A DNA stretch of 64,000 nucleotides from Cephalopachus bancanus (Eukaryota > Chordata > Mammalia > Primates > Tarsiidae). The notes below the pieces were generated by a model. That model was given only the letters and a program-made list of their open reading frames with translations, was not told the origin of the DNA and searched no databases. The first letter of the stretch is position 1, and the number at the start of each line of letters is the position of its first letter. The stretch is from contig JAPVLO010000153.1 in assembly GCA_027257055.1 (NCBI GenBank), forward strand, positions 2,232,001 to 2,296,000. Direction: 5' to 3'. The translations under genes were made by a program, and so were the position numbers. Shown one piece after another: positions 10,919 to 21,389 of the stretch.

Positions 10919-11019
10919 CTTTTTTTTTTTTTTTTGAGGTGGAGTCTCACTCAAGGCCACCGCAGCCTTGACCTGTTGGGCTCAAGTGATCTTTCCACCA
11001 CAGCTTTCCAAGTAGCTGG
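10919..11019 (-). mobile_element. Short Alu fragment (-) at the LTR poly(A) signal
   Basis: A T-tract plus part of the right monomer only. Flanked by AGAAATAAACTTTTTT copies, so its target duplication has doubled the LTR AATAAA (10913-10918 and 11025-11030). Confidence 0.85.
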
Positions 11020-11111
11020 AAAGAAATAAACTTTTTTTCTGCCAGTTCCCTGCCTCTCAATTTGTTGGTGTCAAGAGATAGCAGCCAAGCATTTATTTGG
11101 ACCATAGCATT

Positions 11112-11129
11112 TGGCGACTATGAAGGCAC
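11112..11129 (+). other. Primer binding site, tRNA-Arg type
   Basis: TGGCGACTATGAAGGCAC lies two bases after the LTR CA end. It matches the complement of an arginine tRNA 3' end (TGGCGACCACGAAGGGAC, from memory) at 15 of 18 positions, and two of the three differences are C-to-T. Confidence 0.75.
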
Positions 11130-11704
11130 CTTGGTCAATGGTATCTTCTGACAGAGATGCCGTTAGCAGCTACTAGAGCCACTTTGTGCTCCCAGGACTC
11201 TCCAGAGAGGAGTCCTGTCAGCTAGGACCAGTCTTTGATGAACCAGTAAAAAGACGCCTCACTGGGTATCTGATCTTGTAAAGCAGACGCACTTTTTGGT
11301 AAGCCAGTCAGAACGTATACTGGAGGTGAGGGAAGTTTTCTTGTTTGGGCTCCCCGGAGCCACTTTGTAGGTGACAGAGAAAGACTGAACCAACCTGATA
11401 GGGTTTTTGCTGGGATATATTTTTGTCTGTATTTGAATTTGCTAAGAAAGCCAACTGGTTTGCTATGCTTTGTTTAATGGTACATGTCATAGTTTTTAAT
11501 ACTTGATTTGTGTACATTCCTTTTTTGTTTTATGATTTCCTGAGTGTTCCCATCTCCCTTTGTTTGTATAGTATTTATGTAGGTGGCAAAAAACCCCAGA
11601 AGAATGAGGAATGCCACTCCTATGAACCCAGACTCCAGTCTGAGTTGATGATAAGAGGCACTCTTTGTAAGGCAAGTGCAGAGAAAAAGAGAATGAGCTG
11701 AGTG

Positions 11705-12250
11705 GTTAGGTAAAGAAAAGAAAATTTATTGGAGGGAAAGGAAAGGAAAGCTGGCCCCTAAGAAGAACCAGCAGCCTGTTCTTTTGGCAGGTTCCTCTTA
11801 AACCCCTTAGCTGCGATCTAGTGGTCACATAGCACACGTAGTCCTCAGCAAGCAGGTGCTGGTGGTCATGTAGTCCTGAGACATGGCCTTGAGGAAGCAG
11901 GCTGGTGCTGGTGGTCATGTAACCTTGAAGAAGCAGTCCAGGGCTGGTAATTACTTAGCCTTGAGATGCACTCCTTGAGAAAGCAGATGTTGGCAGTAAA
12001 AGAGTCAGTAACAGTACTGCCAATCACACAGCCCTGAGATTCAACCTTGAGAAAGATGATGCAGCGAAAACAAGAAATTGCTTAAGCAAGCGGGGAAGGA
12101 GTAGGGAGGGGTGAGTAGAGGTTATAGCTCCCTTGCACCCTTCCCTTTGGTCTGTGTAAAGAGACTCCCTTAGATGTCTGAGGGACTTGCGAAGGTGTTG
12201 GGGATTAATTTCCATGACGTGTAAGGGCTTCATGGAGAACTCTCCATTCT
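11705..12250 (-). mobile_element. Candidate minus-strand LTR nested in the leader
   Basis: Read on the minus strand, the block ends with CCAATAAATTTTC (poly(A) signal at about 11732) and carries degenerate repeats of about 55 bases (TTCTCAAGG..., ACATGACCACCAGCACC) between about 11810 and 12060, as in repeat-bearing U3 regions. The ends are approximate. Minus-strand sequence up to about 12630 may be more of the same element. Confidence 0.45.
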
Positions 12251-12828
12251 AGTCATAAAGAACTCTGTGGGCTCTGGAAGGCCCCAGACTTGATCAGATG
12301 CTCAGTAAACCCGAATCCACACCAGATCCCAGAAATGGGAATTGGAGGGTTGGAAAGGGTCCAAGAGGCAGATCATCTGGAGGCTGAAAAGGACTCCCAG
12401 TGATCCTGAGAGATGTCCCATTTAGGGGCACACATAAGGTCACACAGGGGCCTCTTGGGTGCTCTCAGTGCCCCAAGGGGAAATTGAGCCACATAAGAGG
12501 CAGGGAAATGACTGGCGTTATCATAGCTGATAGAAGCTGTCTCCACAAGCAGCACATTTTTGACCCAGAACACAATATCCTAGTCCATATTGTCTAGTGC
12601 TGTCTGAAGGTAGCGATCACTTGCCAATTCCATCTCATGTCTATATCATTCTCTAACATAAGCCTGCTTTGTCTGGTTTTCTAAATCTTGTTTCTTCTGA
12701 CCTGTCTGCATTGTTAAAATCCCCATCTTTCTGTTGTCAGAAATGTGCGAAAGGCACCTGCTGTGTATGTGAAATGCTATCAGTTATTCCAGACTCTTTC
12801 CTAATCCTCCCCTTGCCCCCTTCTTTCT

Positions 12829-13130
12829 TTTTTTTTTTTTTTTTTTAAGTTGGAGTCTCACTCTGTAACCCAGACTGGAGTGCAGTGGCTGCTCCCGGCC
12901 ACCGCAGCCTCGACCTGCTGGGCTCCGGCGATCCTTCCGCCTCAGCCTTCCGAGTAGCCGGAATTACAGGCATGCGCTACCACGCCCGGCTGGTTTTTTT
13001 ATTTTTTATTTTTTTTATTGTAGAGATGAGGTCTCGCTGCCCAGGTGGGTCTCGAACCCACGGGCTCAGGCAATCCACTCCCCTCAGCCTCCCAAAGGCG
13101 CGGGATTACAGGCTGAGCCACCGAGCCCGG
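12829..13130 (-). mobile_element. Alu (-) with TSD CCCCCTTCTTT
   Basis: Full young-type element in the proviral leader. The C-rich duplication lies on both sides. Confidence 0.92.
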
Positions 13131-13784
13131 CGCCCCCTTCTTTACCTTGTGTTTTCCTTCACGGATTCTGAGGGGGAAATCTATTCTAATCAACCTATAT
13201 GGGAATATTGACATCTCACATATACTACTTTGCCTTTTGTTAAGCCGGCACCATTTGAAGCTAGATTTGGACAATGTAATTTTACAGTTATGTAAGGAAG
13301 TTAATCGTCCTCTAACAGATAGGAGACTTAAAAGACTGAATTTTACCAGGGATTATCTCATTTAACTCATAGGGTGGTCCTTCTACACATCCACTGGAAT
13401 AGCAAAACTGTATTTGTGCAGCTAACCACCAGGTTGATACCAAGCATTGGGGATAAAGTACTTTTCTTGTGTATGTTAGCAAGAAAGAAAGCTCAGGATC
13501 CCTGTTTCATGGTAACCTACTGCATTTGCTATGCAGCAAGAGGTGAATGGAAATGGGGCATCGAACATCAAACTATACCCTCCCTCATTGCACTGCTTGT
13601 TATTTCATTTCTTCTGCTCCTGAGCTTATCAGGTTCATAGAGCGTATTCTTATGTCTACATGGGAGATAATTACATATTTATATGTGACATTTGTTTAAC
13701 CTGGTTTGATATCATCCTTAGCCATCTACAATTAAACCTGCCCATAGGCGTGACATCTCTGCAGACCCTAGTCTTGAAAACATT

Positions 13785-14105
13785 TATGGAGGCCAGGTTT
13801 GGTGGCTCAGCCTGTAATCCCAGCACTTTGGGAGGCTGAGGTGAGTGGATTGCCTGAGCCCACAGGTTCGAGACCTGTCTGGCAACTTGGCGAGACCTCA
13901 TCTCTACAGTAAATCAAAAATTAGCCGGGTGTGGTAGCACGTGCCTGTAGTTCCAGCTACTTGGAAGGCTGAGGCGCAAGGATCGCTGGAGCCCAGCAGG
14001 TTGAGGCTGCAGTGGCTGGGAGAGGTCACTGCACTTCAGTCTAGGTGACAGAGTGAGACCTCCAGTCTAGGTGACAGAGTGAGACTTCAACTCAAAAAAA
14101 AAAAA
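13785..14105 (+). mobile_element. Alu (+) with TSD GAAAACATTTATGGA
   Basis: Perfect 15-bp target duplication. The right end contains an internal repeat of TCTAGGTGACAGAGTGAGAC. Lies just upstream of the gag remnant. Confidence 0.93.
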
Positions 14106-14311
14106 AAGAAAACATTTATGGAATTCTTCGTTCATCTCAGGACAATAGCTCACCTCTACCCCTCACCCTTCTCAGGGTAAGACAGCATGTTGTTCCTTTC
14201 CCAGGATTACATTCTGGAAGACCTTGGTCTCTACACTTGCAAAAAACAGTCAAAGGACTCCCCACTGGCACTCTGCTGCCATCATTGCTTGTAACCTCTG
14301 TTTGTATTGCT

Positions 14312-14881
14312 ATGGGAAATGTTGGTTTCGTTCCAGCAGGAAGTCCATTGGGCTGTATCATAGCTAATTGGAAACAATATGGTTATTTCTCCCTAACCAA
14401 GAAACATATGGTATTTCTGTGCAACGCTGTTTGACCTCTATATCTACTGGCCTCGGGCAATGCATGGGTGGTTAATGAAAGCCCACGCTACCATATCATA
14501 CTACAATTAGAACAGTATTGCTGGAGGTTGAGAAAGTGTACCCTATGTACATGCCTTTGTATTATTGTATGAAAAGGATTAAAAAAAGAGGGGGATAAGA
14601 AAATGATGCAGGAGCCCTTAAAGGTGTTCTCTGACTCACAAAATGCAGACAAGAGTGAGGTGGAAACTAGACACTTGTTAACCTCTCTGAATTCACCCTT
14701 TCCAGAACAAATAGGGACCACAGGTGGCACCAGCCTGCAAGGAGACCAGACCTCTGTACAAGACCCCCATACAGAAGCACCTCCTGAGGACTCCAAACTC
14801 CCAACTGGCCAATCTGAACTTGTTCCTGCATCACCACCTGAATACGGTGAGGTAAAAGGGCTGTTGTTGTACCCACCTTGA
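14312..14881 (+). pseudogene. Proviral gag remnant (matrix and proline-rich region)
   Basis: Starts with an ATG-GGA (Met-Gly, the usual myristoylation site) and carries the class I matrix signature, with SPLGCIIANW, a Lys-rich turn, LCNAV before a Trp-to-stop change (TGA at 14432), and YHIILQLEQYC. The frame resumes as a Ser/Pro/Gln-rich segment with PPEY, as expected between matrix and capsid. At least two in-frame stops are present and capsid and nucleocapsid are missing, so it is dead. Confidence 0.72.
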
Positions 14882-15577
14882 ACAAGAGAGAGGACCTTTA
14901 CTGGTGGGGACAGGGGAATAAACTGGGCAGAGCAATACCCTCTAAGCCAATATGCAGTAGGAGTAAATCAAGCAGGGGATCCAACAGGGTATTACTGGGC
15001 CTGCAATCCCTTAACCTACCTGCTGCTTAAAGAGGCTGATAACGCACCCTTGGACAGGATATGGCTATAAATGTACAACATCAGGTGCTGACTCTCCTGG
15101 AGCAGAAAGGGGGCTACTAGCTCACTGCGGGACATCTGGGAGGGTACCAAGCTATGCTGCTGGATAACCCAGCAGTAACACTGAAAGCCAATTCAGTACA
15201 AAACCCAGCAACCCTCCTGCCCACACAGAAGAGGTTCCTCTGGAGCACATCTGTCTGAAATTCATTAATTAAGTTTATGCCAACTGACCAGATCTGCAAG
15301 ATATGGCTCTGGAAAACCCAGACTAGGACCTATTTATGGATGGCATCAGTCTAATGGCTCAAGGACAACAGTGAGCAGCAGCATATGCAGTGGTAACCCA
15401 AACAAATGTTATAGAGGCCCACCCCCTTTCTGCTGGGACCTCAGCACAAAAGGCAGAATTGGAGACTTTATGCAGGGCTCTAATGCTCTCCGAGGGCAAG
15501 AGAGTAAACGTATATACTGACTATAAGTATGCCTTTATGATCATATACATGCCCAGGTCAATAAGACAGATAACAGT
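14882..15577 (+). pseudogene. Proviral pol remnant (RNase H region)
   Basis: After an unassigned stretch, 15390-15577 reads [25 protein letters not shown] and [11 protein letters not shown]. These are the hallmarks of gammaretroviral RNase H, with the TD/TDS-type acidic motif. Upstream, 15090-15240 shows scattered similarity to the RT-RNase H connection, broken by stops. Protease and most of RT are absent. Confidence 0.75.
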
Positions 15578-15877
15578 GGCCGGGCATGGAGGTTCAGCCT
15601 GTAATCCCAGCACTTTGGGAGGCCAAGGTGAGAGGATTGCCTGAGTCTGGAGGTTCAAGACCAGCCTGGGGAACTTGGTGAGACCTCGTCTCTACAATAA
15701 ATCACAAAAATTAGCTGGGGGTGGTGGCTTGCGTCTGTAGTTCCAGCTATTCAGAAGGTTAAGGTAGAAGGATTGCCTGAGCCCAGGAAATGGCAGTTGT
15801 AGTGGCTGGGAGTGTGCCACTGCACTCCAGTCTGGGTGACAGAGTGAGACTCCAACTCTCTGGGAAAAAAAAAAAAA
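15578..15877 (+). mobile_element. Alu (+) splitting the RNase H remnant
   Basis: Older-type dimer flanked by AGACAGATAACAG and AGACAGAACAGAAACAG. The RNase H frame resumes after it. Confidence 0.88.
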
Positions 15878-15973
15878 GACAGAACAGAAACAGTAAATAT
15901 TCGGAGCAAATTTTGGAACTGCTAGAAGCTCTATATAAACCCTCTCTGTAGGGACAGTAATTCATTGTCCTGG
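15878..15973 (+). pseudogene. Continuation of pol remnant after Alu
   Basis: Reads ILELLEALYKPS and then VIHCPG-like sequence, the usual end of RNase H, and is cut at 15973 by the minus-strand LTR. Confidence 0.6.
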
Positions 15974-16386
15974 TGTGGCAGGATTTTACAGAGAGAGTTG
16001 GGACACCGAGGTCAGGAAGCAGTTTTATTTACACTGGCACCGGCTCAGCGGATTCACATCCAAAGGCTGAGCCCCAAGCACAGGGCGGGCATTGCCTTTT
16101 ATACAATTTTAGCTTCTTTGTCCCCCCAATAAGGCCTACATATTAGTAACATATAGGCTTTTGGGGTATTTCACAGCTCGAGGTTACAGCAGAGTTACAC
16201 ATGTACACTACAGATTAGGGGCTACATTCTAACACAAACCTTCAAGAAAGTTATTATCTTATTGTGCTAGAAGCCATCTTTCATTATTCTGGAAAGGCTT
16301 TTATCTTACTATACTAAGGGGAGCCCCTACTCTGTCCTGGAAAGGCCTTTATCTCATTAGGCTTGAGGGAAGGGATCCCTGTCTCA
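15974..16386 (-). repeat. LTR of nested minus-strand provirus
   Basis: On the minus strand it begins TGAGACAGGGATCCC directly after the polypurine tract AAAGGGGGAAA (16387-16397) and ends ATCCTGCCACA. It carries AATAAAAC about 60 bases before the end. 413 bases. The 5-base CCTGG to its left may be the target copy. Confidence 0.8.
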
Positions 16387-16397
16387 TTTCCCCCTTT
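16387..16397 (-). other. Polypurine tract of nested provirus
   Basis: AAAGGGGGAAA on the minus strand, immediately 5' of the LTR TGAGAC start and 3' of env. Confidence 0.78.
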
Positions 16398-18426
16398 GAT
16401 GCTTGAATCCCTTTTCAGGGTTATAGAGCATCACTTTGGTTTAAGAGTTTGTACTTCCGTAACAGCATTATATGCGTTGCTGTTTCTTTTCAACCATGGC
16501 CTCACTGAGGCTAGAGACAGACCTTATGACCAAAGGAGCTAGACAGGGCAGGATTAGACAAGTTCCCAACATCATGAGTATAAAACCTATGAGGGTTTTT
16601 AATCCTCCAAAAGTTGAGAACCAATCTCCAAACAATTGTTCAGAGTCCCAAGGTTTGGACTGGGACATGAGCAAGCTTTTCATCCGGTTGGTAATTTCTT
16701 CTATGACTTTCCCTCATCATCTATTTGTAAGCAGCAGTTGCTTAAGTTAAACTTCCCACAAACCCCTCCTTCAGAAGCAAGTAAGTAATCTAAATATAAG
16801 CAGTTTTGATAAATGGTATTGCACATCTTAGTTTGCTGTTTGGTTAAATGTTAAGGGCCTTTGAGTTTGATTAGTTATAATTTCAACAACCACCTGTAAT
16901 TGAATTATGTGGTTTAGCATGTAAATGGGGGGTTCGATAGCCTCAAGATCCATCCTGAGCCCAGGTAACTGGGCCATAGTATAGAATAATATGCTTCGGG
17001 GGCCATTCATTATCTTTCTAGTCCCCAGTTTGTAAAGCATGCCACTCTCTTTGGAAGTTCCAGGTTTTATATATTTGGACCCCCAACTGTTCTCCCTTTG
17101 CAAGTGGGAGTAGGAAAAAGGAAGGTCAAATAGACCCTAACACACAAGCTCCTGTCCAGTCTGAAGAAAGTACAGTGTAGGCTATTTTCCCACAGATCCA
17201 ATATAGTCCATTTGAGGCCCGCCATTTGATGTTTGCATCGACAGCATTCCATGCCTGTCGGAGGCAGGGGAAGTTTAGACAAAGGGTGAGGGTTTGGTTC
17301 AGGGTGGTCTGGGGACCCTCACCACTGAGTTTTGTTAATCATGGCATTATAATACCTTTGGCCTAAGTATGTCAGACTTCCAACAGGAGTGTTAAACTTC
17401 ATTCCCCATCGGGCAATTTTTCCCTGTAATTGAGGTTGTAAGTAGCCAAATTCCATTGGCAGGGCTAGGATACCCTGTTTCATTGTGGGGCTCATGGGGT
17501 TCCAGTTGTTTTGCTTCCCATGGCCATTGATCTCCCATATTAGTTCCCCTAAATACATAACAAGAGGAGAACTTTAGAGATTGGGCAATAGTTTCTGCCA
17601 AGGTTAGGAACAGATTTCTAGTCATAATGGAGGGGGGCGGGGGACTACTTTCTATGTTTTCATAAAAGGAGTAAAAGACTTCATGGGAGGAGGCTTGGAG
17701 TGGGATTGTGACTCTTTTGACATGTAGTAGGGCTCCAGGACCAAGACCTCACCCATGGTTATGTATGCCAAACTGATGGCCTGTTTTCCATCCCAGGTTT
17801 TCTGGGTTAAAGATGGTAAAATGAATGGGGTTGCAGCAACACCCTTTTGAAGGAAAGTAACTTTACCTCGGCCTCTCCAAGTGGCCCATGATACACAGGC
17901 CCGATGAGGACAAAAGAATTTAGACAAGCTATAACATGGGGACCACATTCCATTTACAGGCTGTTCATATATATTATCATTGAGCCTATACTTCCTTTCC
18001 CAGGCTAGGCTCCCACATGATTTAGTACCAGTACTGTGGGTTGCAACATACCATCAGGTTTCATTCATGGCCAAGCAGGCATCAAAAAGTACAGACACTG
18101 GTTGGTAGGGATCAGTGATGAGGGCTCAGTTAATTAAAATACCCTTTCTCCTTGGTGCAACGGACCTCTAGCCATTTTTCACTCGGGGGATATTGTGGGT
18201 TGAAACAGGTGTATTGATTTCCTTGCTGACAAAGAGAATAGTTAGTCTTATTATGCCTGCAGGTCCCTGAAATAGTCTGTTGGCAAGAGAAATGGGTCTG
18301 GTAAAGGAGGGTCCGGGTAACTGCTTGACCTGACTTTGTTGTGTGAATACATGGGTCACATGAATCAGAAGGCTTTGAAATTATGAAGGGGAGTCAGATT
18401 AGTAACAATAGATAATGGTTAAACAT
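16398..18426 (-). pseudogene. Endogenous retroviral env remnant, EnvR-like, minus strand
   Basis: A long env remnant read from the ATG at 18426. The surface part keeps Cys- and Trp-rich blocks around 17652-17948. The transmembrane part keeps a Cys-rich loop with two adjacent cysteines (about 16731-16760; seven residues separate the first Cys from the pair), a heptad-like region upstream (16830-16950) and a hydrophobic span LIGFILMMLGTCLILPC at about 16580 followed by a short tail. It resembles the EnvR/ERV3-type group by memory. A TGA lies at codon 11 and further frame breaks follow, so it should not make a full protein. Only the separate TM piece 16468-16683 stays open. Confidence 0.78.
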
Positions 18427-18447
18427 CCTGTCCAAAGGAGATGAAAG

Positions 18448-18671
18448 CCTCGACCTGCTAGGCTCCTGTGATCCTTCCTTCTCAGCCTTCCAAGTAGCCT
18501 GAACTACAGGCACGTGCTACTGCGCCAGCTAATTTTTTAAAAAATTTATTGTAGAGATGAGGTCTTGCCAAGTTGCCCAGATGGGTCTCGAACCTGTGGG
18601 CTCAGGCAATCCTCTCGCCTCGACCTCTCAAAGTGCTGGGATATTACAGACTGAGCCACCAAGCCCAGTCT
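18448..18671 (-). mobile_element. Alu (-) lacking its tail end
   Basis: Starts abruptly inside the right monomer (GCCTCGACCTGCTAGG), with no T-tract. The junction with the retroviral sequence at 18447 is probably a deletion breakpoint. Confidence 0.82.
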
Positions 18672-18732
18672 ACCCACTTCCTTTAAATCTCCTTTTATAC
18701 CTTTAACAACGGAAAGAGGGTGCCGGTAAAGA

Positions 18733-19044
18733 ATTATTGTTATTGTTATTATTATTATTATTATTGAGTTGGAGTCTCACTCTGTGGCCCAGACTGGAGT
18801 GCAGTGACATGCTCCCAGTCACCGCAGCCTCGACCTGCTGGGCTCCAGGGATCCTTCCGCCTCCGCCTTGCAAGTAGCCGGAACTACAGGTGTGCGCTAC
18901 CACACCCAGGTAATTTTTGATTTATTGTAGAGACAAGGTCTTGCCAAGTTGCCCAGGTGGGTCTCAAACCCTCAGGCTCAGGCGATCCACTTGCCTCGGC
19001 CTCCCAAAGTGCTGGGATTACAGGCTGAGCCACCAAACCCGGCC
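18733..19044 (-). mobile_element. Alu (-) with (TTA)n tail
   Basis: Full dimer whose tail has become a TTATTG/TTA microsatellite at 18733-18765. Confidence 0.9.
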
Positions 19045-19503
19045 GCCTGTAAAGAGTTTTAAAAGGGGAAAACCCTGTCTACTTAGTGGGACTAGACGTG
19101 ATTCTTAGCAAAGCAATTGGCAAACCTTAGTGAACTGCTCTGCTGACCCGGCATAGGGCATCAGTGAACAGTAAAGCCAGTCAGGACTTCAGGCTGTTAT
19201 TTAAGCAAACAAAATAATTCTTACTATTAAAGGTCTCTGATTGGTTTTCTAACATGTTTTCTTGCTCCCAACAGGGTTAGAAGACTTCCCTTCAGGCATA
19301 GGAAAGTTCTTTTTAATTGTGTTTATAGTAACAATAGTAATATAGCCTTCACACTTTGTACCCAATGTATTATTAGAAATATTGTGTTCATAACTAATCC
19401 TATAAAGTGTAAAAGCCAGCAGAGGGAAAGAACCATATGCATCTTTATGCTGTGGAAGCATAACATAACTAATCCTATGATGGATATCATGACTTTAACT
19501 GAC
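19045..19503 (+). other. Proviral 3' internal sequence, unassigned
   Basis: Between the Alu cluster and the 3' LTR. No env signature is visible in the plus frames, although this is where env should end. Confidence 0.45.
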
Positions 19504-19513
19504 AGTGGGGAAA
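19504..19513 (+). other. Polypurine tract of the plus-strand provirus
   Basis: AGTGGGGAAA directly before the LTR start TGATATGG. Confidence 0.75.
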
Positions 19514-19737
19514 TGATATGGAAACCTACTATTGTCTGTCCACATCGCCACAACCCTTAAAGAAAGGCATAATGAGCATTTGAGCGGGCCTGCACATGCT
19601 TATATTTCTGAGAATTAGCAAAGGAAAGCATTTTCCCCTTTCTCTTACATTCCCCATTAAGTCACTTCAAAGACTCCTTAACCCCCTGCAGACTGAGCTC
19701 ACTTAATTGAGAGAAATGAATCCCTATGAATCTTTTC

Positions 19738-19992
19738 TTTTTTGGGGGGAGTTAAGAGTCTCACTCTTGCCTAGGCTACCTGCTGGGCACTGGTGATCCT
19801 TCTGCCTCAGCCTTCCAAGTAGCCAGAACTACAGGCCTGCGCTACCATATCCAGCTAATTTTTAAAAATTTACTGTAGAGGTGAGGTCTCACCAAGTTGC
19901 TCGGGCAGGTCTCGAAACCACGGGCTCAGGCAATCCACTAGCCTTGGCCGTCCAAAGTGCTGGGATCACAGGCTGAGCCACCAAGCCTGGCC
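19738..19992 (-). mobile_element. Alu (-) in the 3' LTR, internally deleted
   Basis: Lacks part of the right monomer (GCTACCTGCTGGG junction). Followed by a copy of ATGAATCCC. Confidence 0.82.
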
Positions 19993-19995
19993 ATG

Positions 19996-20290
19996 AATCC
20001 CTTTTTTTTTTTTGAGTTGGAGTCTCACTCTGTCACCCAGACTGGAGTGCAGTGGCCGCTTCCAGCCACCACAGCCTCAACCTGCTGGGCTCCAACGATC
20101 CTTCTGCCTCAGCCTTCCAAGTAGCTGAAACTACAGGCGCGTGCTACCACGCCCGGCTAATTTTTGACTTATTGTAGAGATGAGGTCTCGCCAAGTTGCC
20201 CAGGTGGGTCTTGAACCCGCGGGCTCAGGCAATCCACTCACCTCAGCCTCCCAAAGCATGGGATTACAGGCTGAGCCACTGAGCCCGGCT
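19996..20290 (-). mobile_element. Alu (-) with TSD CATGAATCCCTTTTT
   Basis: Young-type full element next to the previous Alu, sharing the ATGAATCCC target. Confidence 0.9.
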
Positions 20291-20650
20291 CATGAATCCC
20301 TTTTTATCAGCGATCATAGATTAGAAAACAGTACCCATGTAACCATAAGCCTTGCAATTTAAATAACTTTTTGCATGTTATAGCTACTAATTAACAATAT
20401 GTTGTAGTGAATAATGTTTTACTTTGTAATAGGTTCTGTTAACTACTATACTCTATGGTAAGCTTGATCTCAGTTTGGTGTTACTGATAAGAGGAATTGT
20501 GAGCTTACCCTTTGGTAACTGGTGCCAGGAAATGTGTACCATAAATGTTACTAATGAAAACCAATGAGGCTGTAAATTAAATTCTATACAATGCTCTGTC
20601 AGTCATGTAGTTAATGTACAGGTACCAGCAACCTTAAACTTATAAAAAAC

Positions 20651-20938
20651 GGCCAGGTTCGGGCAGCCTGTAATCTTGTGCTTTGGGAGGCTGAGGTGAG
20701 TGGATTGCCTGAGCCCGCGGATTTGAGATCCATCTGGGCAACTTGGTGAGACCTCATCTCTACAATAAAATAAAAAATCAGCCAGGAATGGTAGCGCATG
20801 CCTGTAATTCCGGCTACTCAGAAGGCTGGGGCGGAAGGATCGCTGGAGCCCAGCAGGTCTAGGCTGCGGTGGCCGGCAGTGGCCACTGCGCTGCAGTCTG
20901 GGCGACAGAGTGAGACTCCAACTCAGAAAACAAATAAA
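20651..20938 (+). mobile_element. Alu (+) in the 3' LTR
   Basis: Full element with a shortened 5' part (GGCCAGGTTCGGGCAGCCTG) and tail CTCAGAAAACAAATAAAA. Confidence 0.87.
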
Positions 20939-21389
20939 ATGAACTGTGGCACCTAAGGGGTAAACAGACTGGTTCCAGAAAATGCCAGGAGTCAGGTTCT
21001 ATCTCCCTGAATTCTGAATTCAGAAATAAATTTTTTTCTGCCAGTTCCCTGTCTCTTGAGATAGCAGCTGAGTGTTTTCTTGGACCATAACAAGGATGCA
21101 GGTGTCTTGTCCCAATGGCTTATCTTGAGTGATGGTCCTCTGGAGGTCTGGTTGGGTCTTATCTCCACTTCAGCCAGGTTATGGATTAACAGTATCATGA
21201 CTCCCCCTAAGCAAGAGGATCTCACAGTCTGGACTCCATTCCTGGTCTGTTTCAAGATTAGCTTCTGGAATTCTCAAACAAGCATATAACCAGGTAAGCA
21301 TGTATTTGTTCGCAAAGACCAAAGTACATGGGAGAGTATAAAGGAAGAAACAAGGAAGGAGAAAGAGACTAAGTTTTAAAAAGTGATGG

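Larger units (their letters stand above)
9951..11109 (+). repeat. 5' LTR of the plus-strand provirus
   Basis: Starts TGATACGGAAACC and ends ACCATAGCA, pairing along its length with 19514-21092: shared CACTATTGTCTGTCC/CTACTATTGTCTGTCC, ACATTCCCCATTAA, GTACCCATGTAACCATAAGC and GTTTTACTTTG. The poly(A) signal AATAAA is at 10913-10918. Two Alu insertions interrupt it. About 0.78 kb without the Alus. Confidence 0.88.
11130..14311 (+). other. Proviral leader region, expanded by insertions
   Basis: The interval between PBS and gag start is far longer than a normal leader, largely because of a minus-strand LTR-like block and two Alus. A possible major splice donor GGAG|GTGAGG is near 11325. No host gene was recognised. 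Confidence 0.55.
9951..21092 (+). mobile_element. Endogenous provirus (class I, tRNA-Arg-type PBS), degraded
   Basis: A proviral frame with two direct LTRs (9951-11109 and 19514-21092), a primer binding site at 11112-11129, gag and pol remnants in the plus orientation, and a polypurine tract at 19504-19513 right before the 3' LTR. Possible 4-bp target copies are AAGA (before) and AGGA (after), one mismatch apart. The interior is disrupted by stops, deletions of most of pol and env, many Alus, a minus-strand LTR-like block near 11.7-12.25 kb and a minus-strand LTR-env fragment. It cannot encode a complete set of proteins. Class I (gammaretrovirus-like) assignment rests on the matrix and RNase H signatures and on PBS type. 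Confidence 0.85.
19514..21092 (+). repeat. 3' LTR of the plus-strand provirus
   Basis: Partner of 9951-11109, from TGATATGGAAACC to GGACCATAACA, with AATAAA at 21025-21030. Contains three Alus absent from the 5' LTR. About 0.75 kb without them. Confidence 0.88.

Noticed and set aside
18427..18446. Apparent resumption of plus-strand pol after the nested insertion
   Set aside because: CCTGTCCAAAGGAGATGAA could be read as pol, but on the other strand it fits better as the splice-acceptor-like leader of env (CTTTGGACAG before ATG).
21093..21289. Possible retroviral coding similarity just after the 3' LTR
   Set aside because: Only scattered residues resembled the RT-RNase H connection, too weak to call.
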